The position numbers and the translations under genes are program-made. This document shows positions 62,737 to 64,000 of a DNA stretch of 64,000 nt, piece after piece (position 1 is the stretch's first letter; each line of letters starts with the position of its first letter). The notes under the pieces are model-generated. The model was not told the DNA's origin. It searched no databases and saw only the letters and a list, made by a program, of their open reading frames with translations. This DNA comes from Achromobacter arsenitoxydans SY8 (lineage in GTDB: Bacteria; Pseudomonadota; Gammaproteobacteria; Burkholderiales; Burkholderiaceae_B), in contig NZ_AGUF01000033.1 in the NCBI RefSeq assembly GCF_000236785.1, positions 1 to 64,000 on the forward strand, written 5' to 3'.

Positions 62737-64000
62737 TCAGGCCGCTTTCTTGTCGGCCGCGAGCGGGAAAAAGATGGCGCGGCTGGGATCGAAGCCATAC
62801 AGGTGCTCGAATTCGGTTGCGTCCTGCGCCAGCGCAAGCACCGACTGCAGGATGAAATCCGCCTTCGCGTCAGACAGCAGCGCGCTGAAGTTCAGCCGCA
62901 CAAAGCCGGGCTTTTCGATCTCGCGGCCGTCCAGGATGGCCTGCCGCATCTGCAGCGACATGTCGTCGTCGATATCCAGCAGCCGATGCACGTAAGGCCC
63001 CGCGCACGCGCAGCCGCCGCGCGCCTGGATGCCGTAGCGGTCGCTCAGCATGCGGGTCACCAGTTGCTGATGCACAAAGCCGCCCTTGCCGTCGCGCACA
63101 CGGAAGGAAAAGATGGGCAGGCGGTTCGCGGTCAGCGAGCCCAGCAATTCCAGGCGCTCCGCGCCTTGCCAGGCCGCCAGCGCGCGCTGCACGAAATGCG
63201 CATGGCGCTGCTGCATGAAATCGGCGCCCAGCGCTTCCTTCACCAGCACCACCAGCGCGGCGCGGATGTCGCCCACCACATTGGGCGTGCCCGCCTCTTC
63301 GCGCGATTCCAGGCTGCCGCTGTAATCATGGCCCGCCGGCGACACGAACTTCACGGTGCCGCCGCCCGGCCAGGTCGGCGTCGTATCCAGCACCGCATCG
63401 CGGCTCACGATCAGCACGCCCGAAGCGCCGGGCCCGCCGATGAACTTGTGCGGAGAGAACACGATCGCGTCGATCTGCGCATCGGCAGCCGGCGACATCC
63501 GGATCGGCAGATACGGCGCGCCGCCCGCATAGTCCCACAGCATCTTCGCGCCGGACGCCTTCACCAGGCGCGTAATGCCGGCGATATCCGCCACAATGCC
63601 CGTCACGTTCGACGCCGCCGACAGCGCGCACACCACCAGCGTGTCGTCCGAAGCTTTCAGCGCCGCCGCAAGCTGCGCCAGGTCGGGGCCGCCATCCGGG
63701 CTTTCATCCAGCACCACGATGTCGGCGCCGCATTCGCGCCACGGCAAAATGTTCGAATGATGCTCGTACGGGCCGATAACGACGCGGACTTTCCTGCCCG
63801 CGGCAACCGCCGCATGCACGCCAAACAGATGCACCAGACGGTTGATGCCCGCGGTCGCGCCCGATCCCGAAAAAATCACCGCGTGCTCATCGCCCGCGCC
63901 GCAGCAGCGCGCAATCGCCGCCCGTGCTTCGCGCCGCAGACGCGTAATAAAACCGCCGCAGTACGAAGCTTCAGTGTGCGAGTTGGCGTAATACGGAAGC
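62737..64000 (-). CDS. Class V aminotransferase-fold PLP enzyme (5' end beyond window)
   Basis: At least 421 residues, cut by the right edge. A PLP enzyme of the aminotransferase class V/cysteine desulfurase fold. Near the edge PYYANSHTEASYCGGFITRLRR leads into DEHAVIFSGSGATAGINRL. Further on come PYEHHSNILPWRE and the PLP lysine in VFSPHKFIGGPGASG. The C-terminal half has RGGCACAGPYVHRLL, a cysteine-bearing loop like that of SufS-type desulfurases. Desulfurase activity is possible but not proved. Confidence 0.8.
   Translation of the reverse strand, partial: LPYYANSHTEASYCGGFITRLRREARAAIARCCGAGDEHAVIFSGSGATAGINRLVHLFGVHAAVAAGRKVRVVIGPYEHHSNILPWRECGADIVVLDESPDGGPDLAQLAAALKASDDTLVVCALSAASNVTGIVADIAGITRLVKASGAKMLWDYAGGAPYLPIRMSPAADAQIDAIVFSPHKFIGGPGASGVLIVSRDAVLDTTPTWPGGGTVKFVSPAGHDYSGSLESREEAGTPNVVGDIRAALVVLVKEALGADFMQQRHAHFVQRALAAWQGAERLELLGSLTANRLPIFSFRVRDGKGGFVHQQLVTRMLSDRYGIQARGGCACAGPYVHRLLDIDDDMSLQMRQAILDGREIEKPGFVRLNFSALLSDAKADFILQSVLALAQDATEFEHLYGFDPSRAIFFPLAADKKAA

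Overview
The window is a GC-rich, densely coding stretch of a betaproteobacterial chromosome. Gene content points to Alcaligenaceae (Bordetella/Achromobacter-like). It holds five solitary Bug-type periplasmic solute receptors (tripartite tricarboxylate transporter family), an FNR protein of the Btr type, many LysR/GntR/MarR-controlled catabolic clusters, and single-copy housekeeping genes (radA, alr, clpB, lysA). This assignment is an inference from protein families; no rRNA or tRNA gene was seen. The last gene runs off the right edge.

Layout. 0-2.3 kb: divergent lysR/lysA (last step of lysine biosynthesis). 2.3-11.3 kb: a sugar-acid catabolic region (GarL-type aldolase, IlvD/Edd dehydratase, Ldh-family oxidoreductase, FadR-type GntR regulator, DapA-like lyase) facing two Bug receptors and a 2-hydroxyacid dehydrogenase. 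The divergent promoter region carries two FadR-like operators. 11.4-15.3 kb: a small secreted protein, a TauE/SafE permease, radA and an unknown anchored protein. 15.3-16.7 kb: hpaR-hpaI. 16.7-20.5 kb: metallo-hydrolase/Bug/alpha-beta hydrolase set with a divergent LysR. 20.5-25.7 kb: SDR, alr, then hpnCDE (farnesyl-PP to squalene for hopanoids). 25.8-27.6 kb: Bug plus a HutC-type GntR regulator with a clear operator. 27.6-28.6 kb: hdeD-crcB.

28.7-33.2 kb is the most interesting region. A candidate Fur box precedes a five-gene set: PepSY-type membrane protein, DUF2271 protein, DUF4198 protein, ApbE flavin transferase and a membrane-anchored NADPH flavodoxin reductase. The DUF2271 protein carries a D-G-V-S-G-A-T motif like the one ApbE modifies, so I read the set as an inner-membrane electron conduit ending in a covalent periplasmic flavin, probably for iron reduction.

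33.3-40.2 kb: D-aminoacylase/Bug with divergent LysR, then a Tm-1-like/PEP-hydrolase-like/SRPBCC operon with divergent TetR. 40.3-54.4 kb: a PHP-domain lipoprotein, clpB with a sigma32-like promoter, fnr, an ArsR/AHSA1 pair, DUF899, ferredoxin, Nudix and YegD-like Hsp70 genes, an internally deleted isochorismatase remnant, OsmC and NlpE-like genes. 54.5-60.4 kb: a substrate-binding protein, then an aliA-aliB-badI-badH cyclohexanecarboxylate cluster with divergent badR and a long palindromic operator; badK is missing. 60.5-64 kb: fmdA-fmdB, a small secreted protein and a partial class V aminotransferase.
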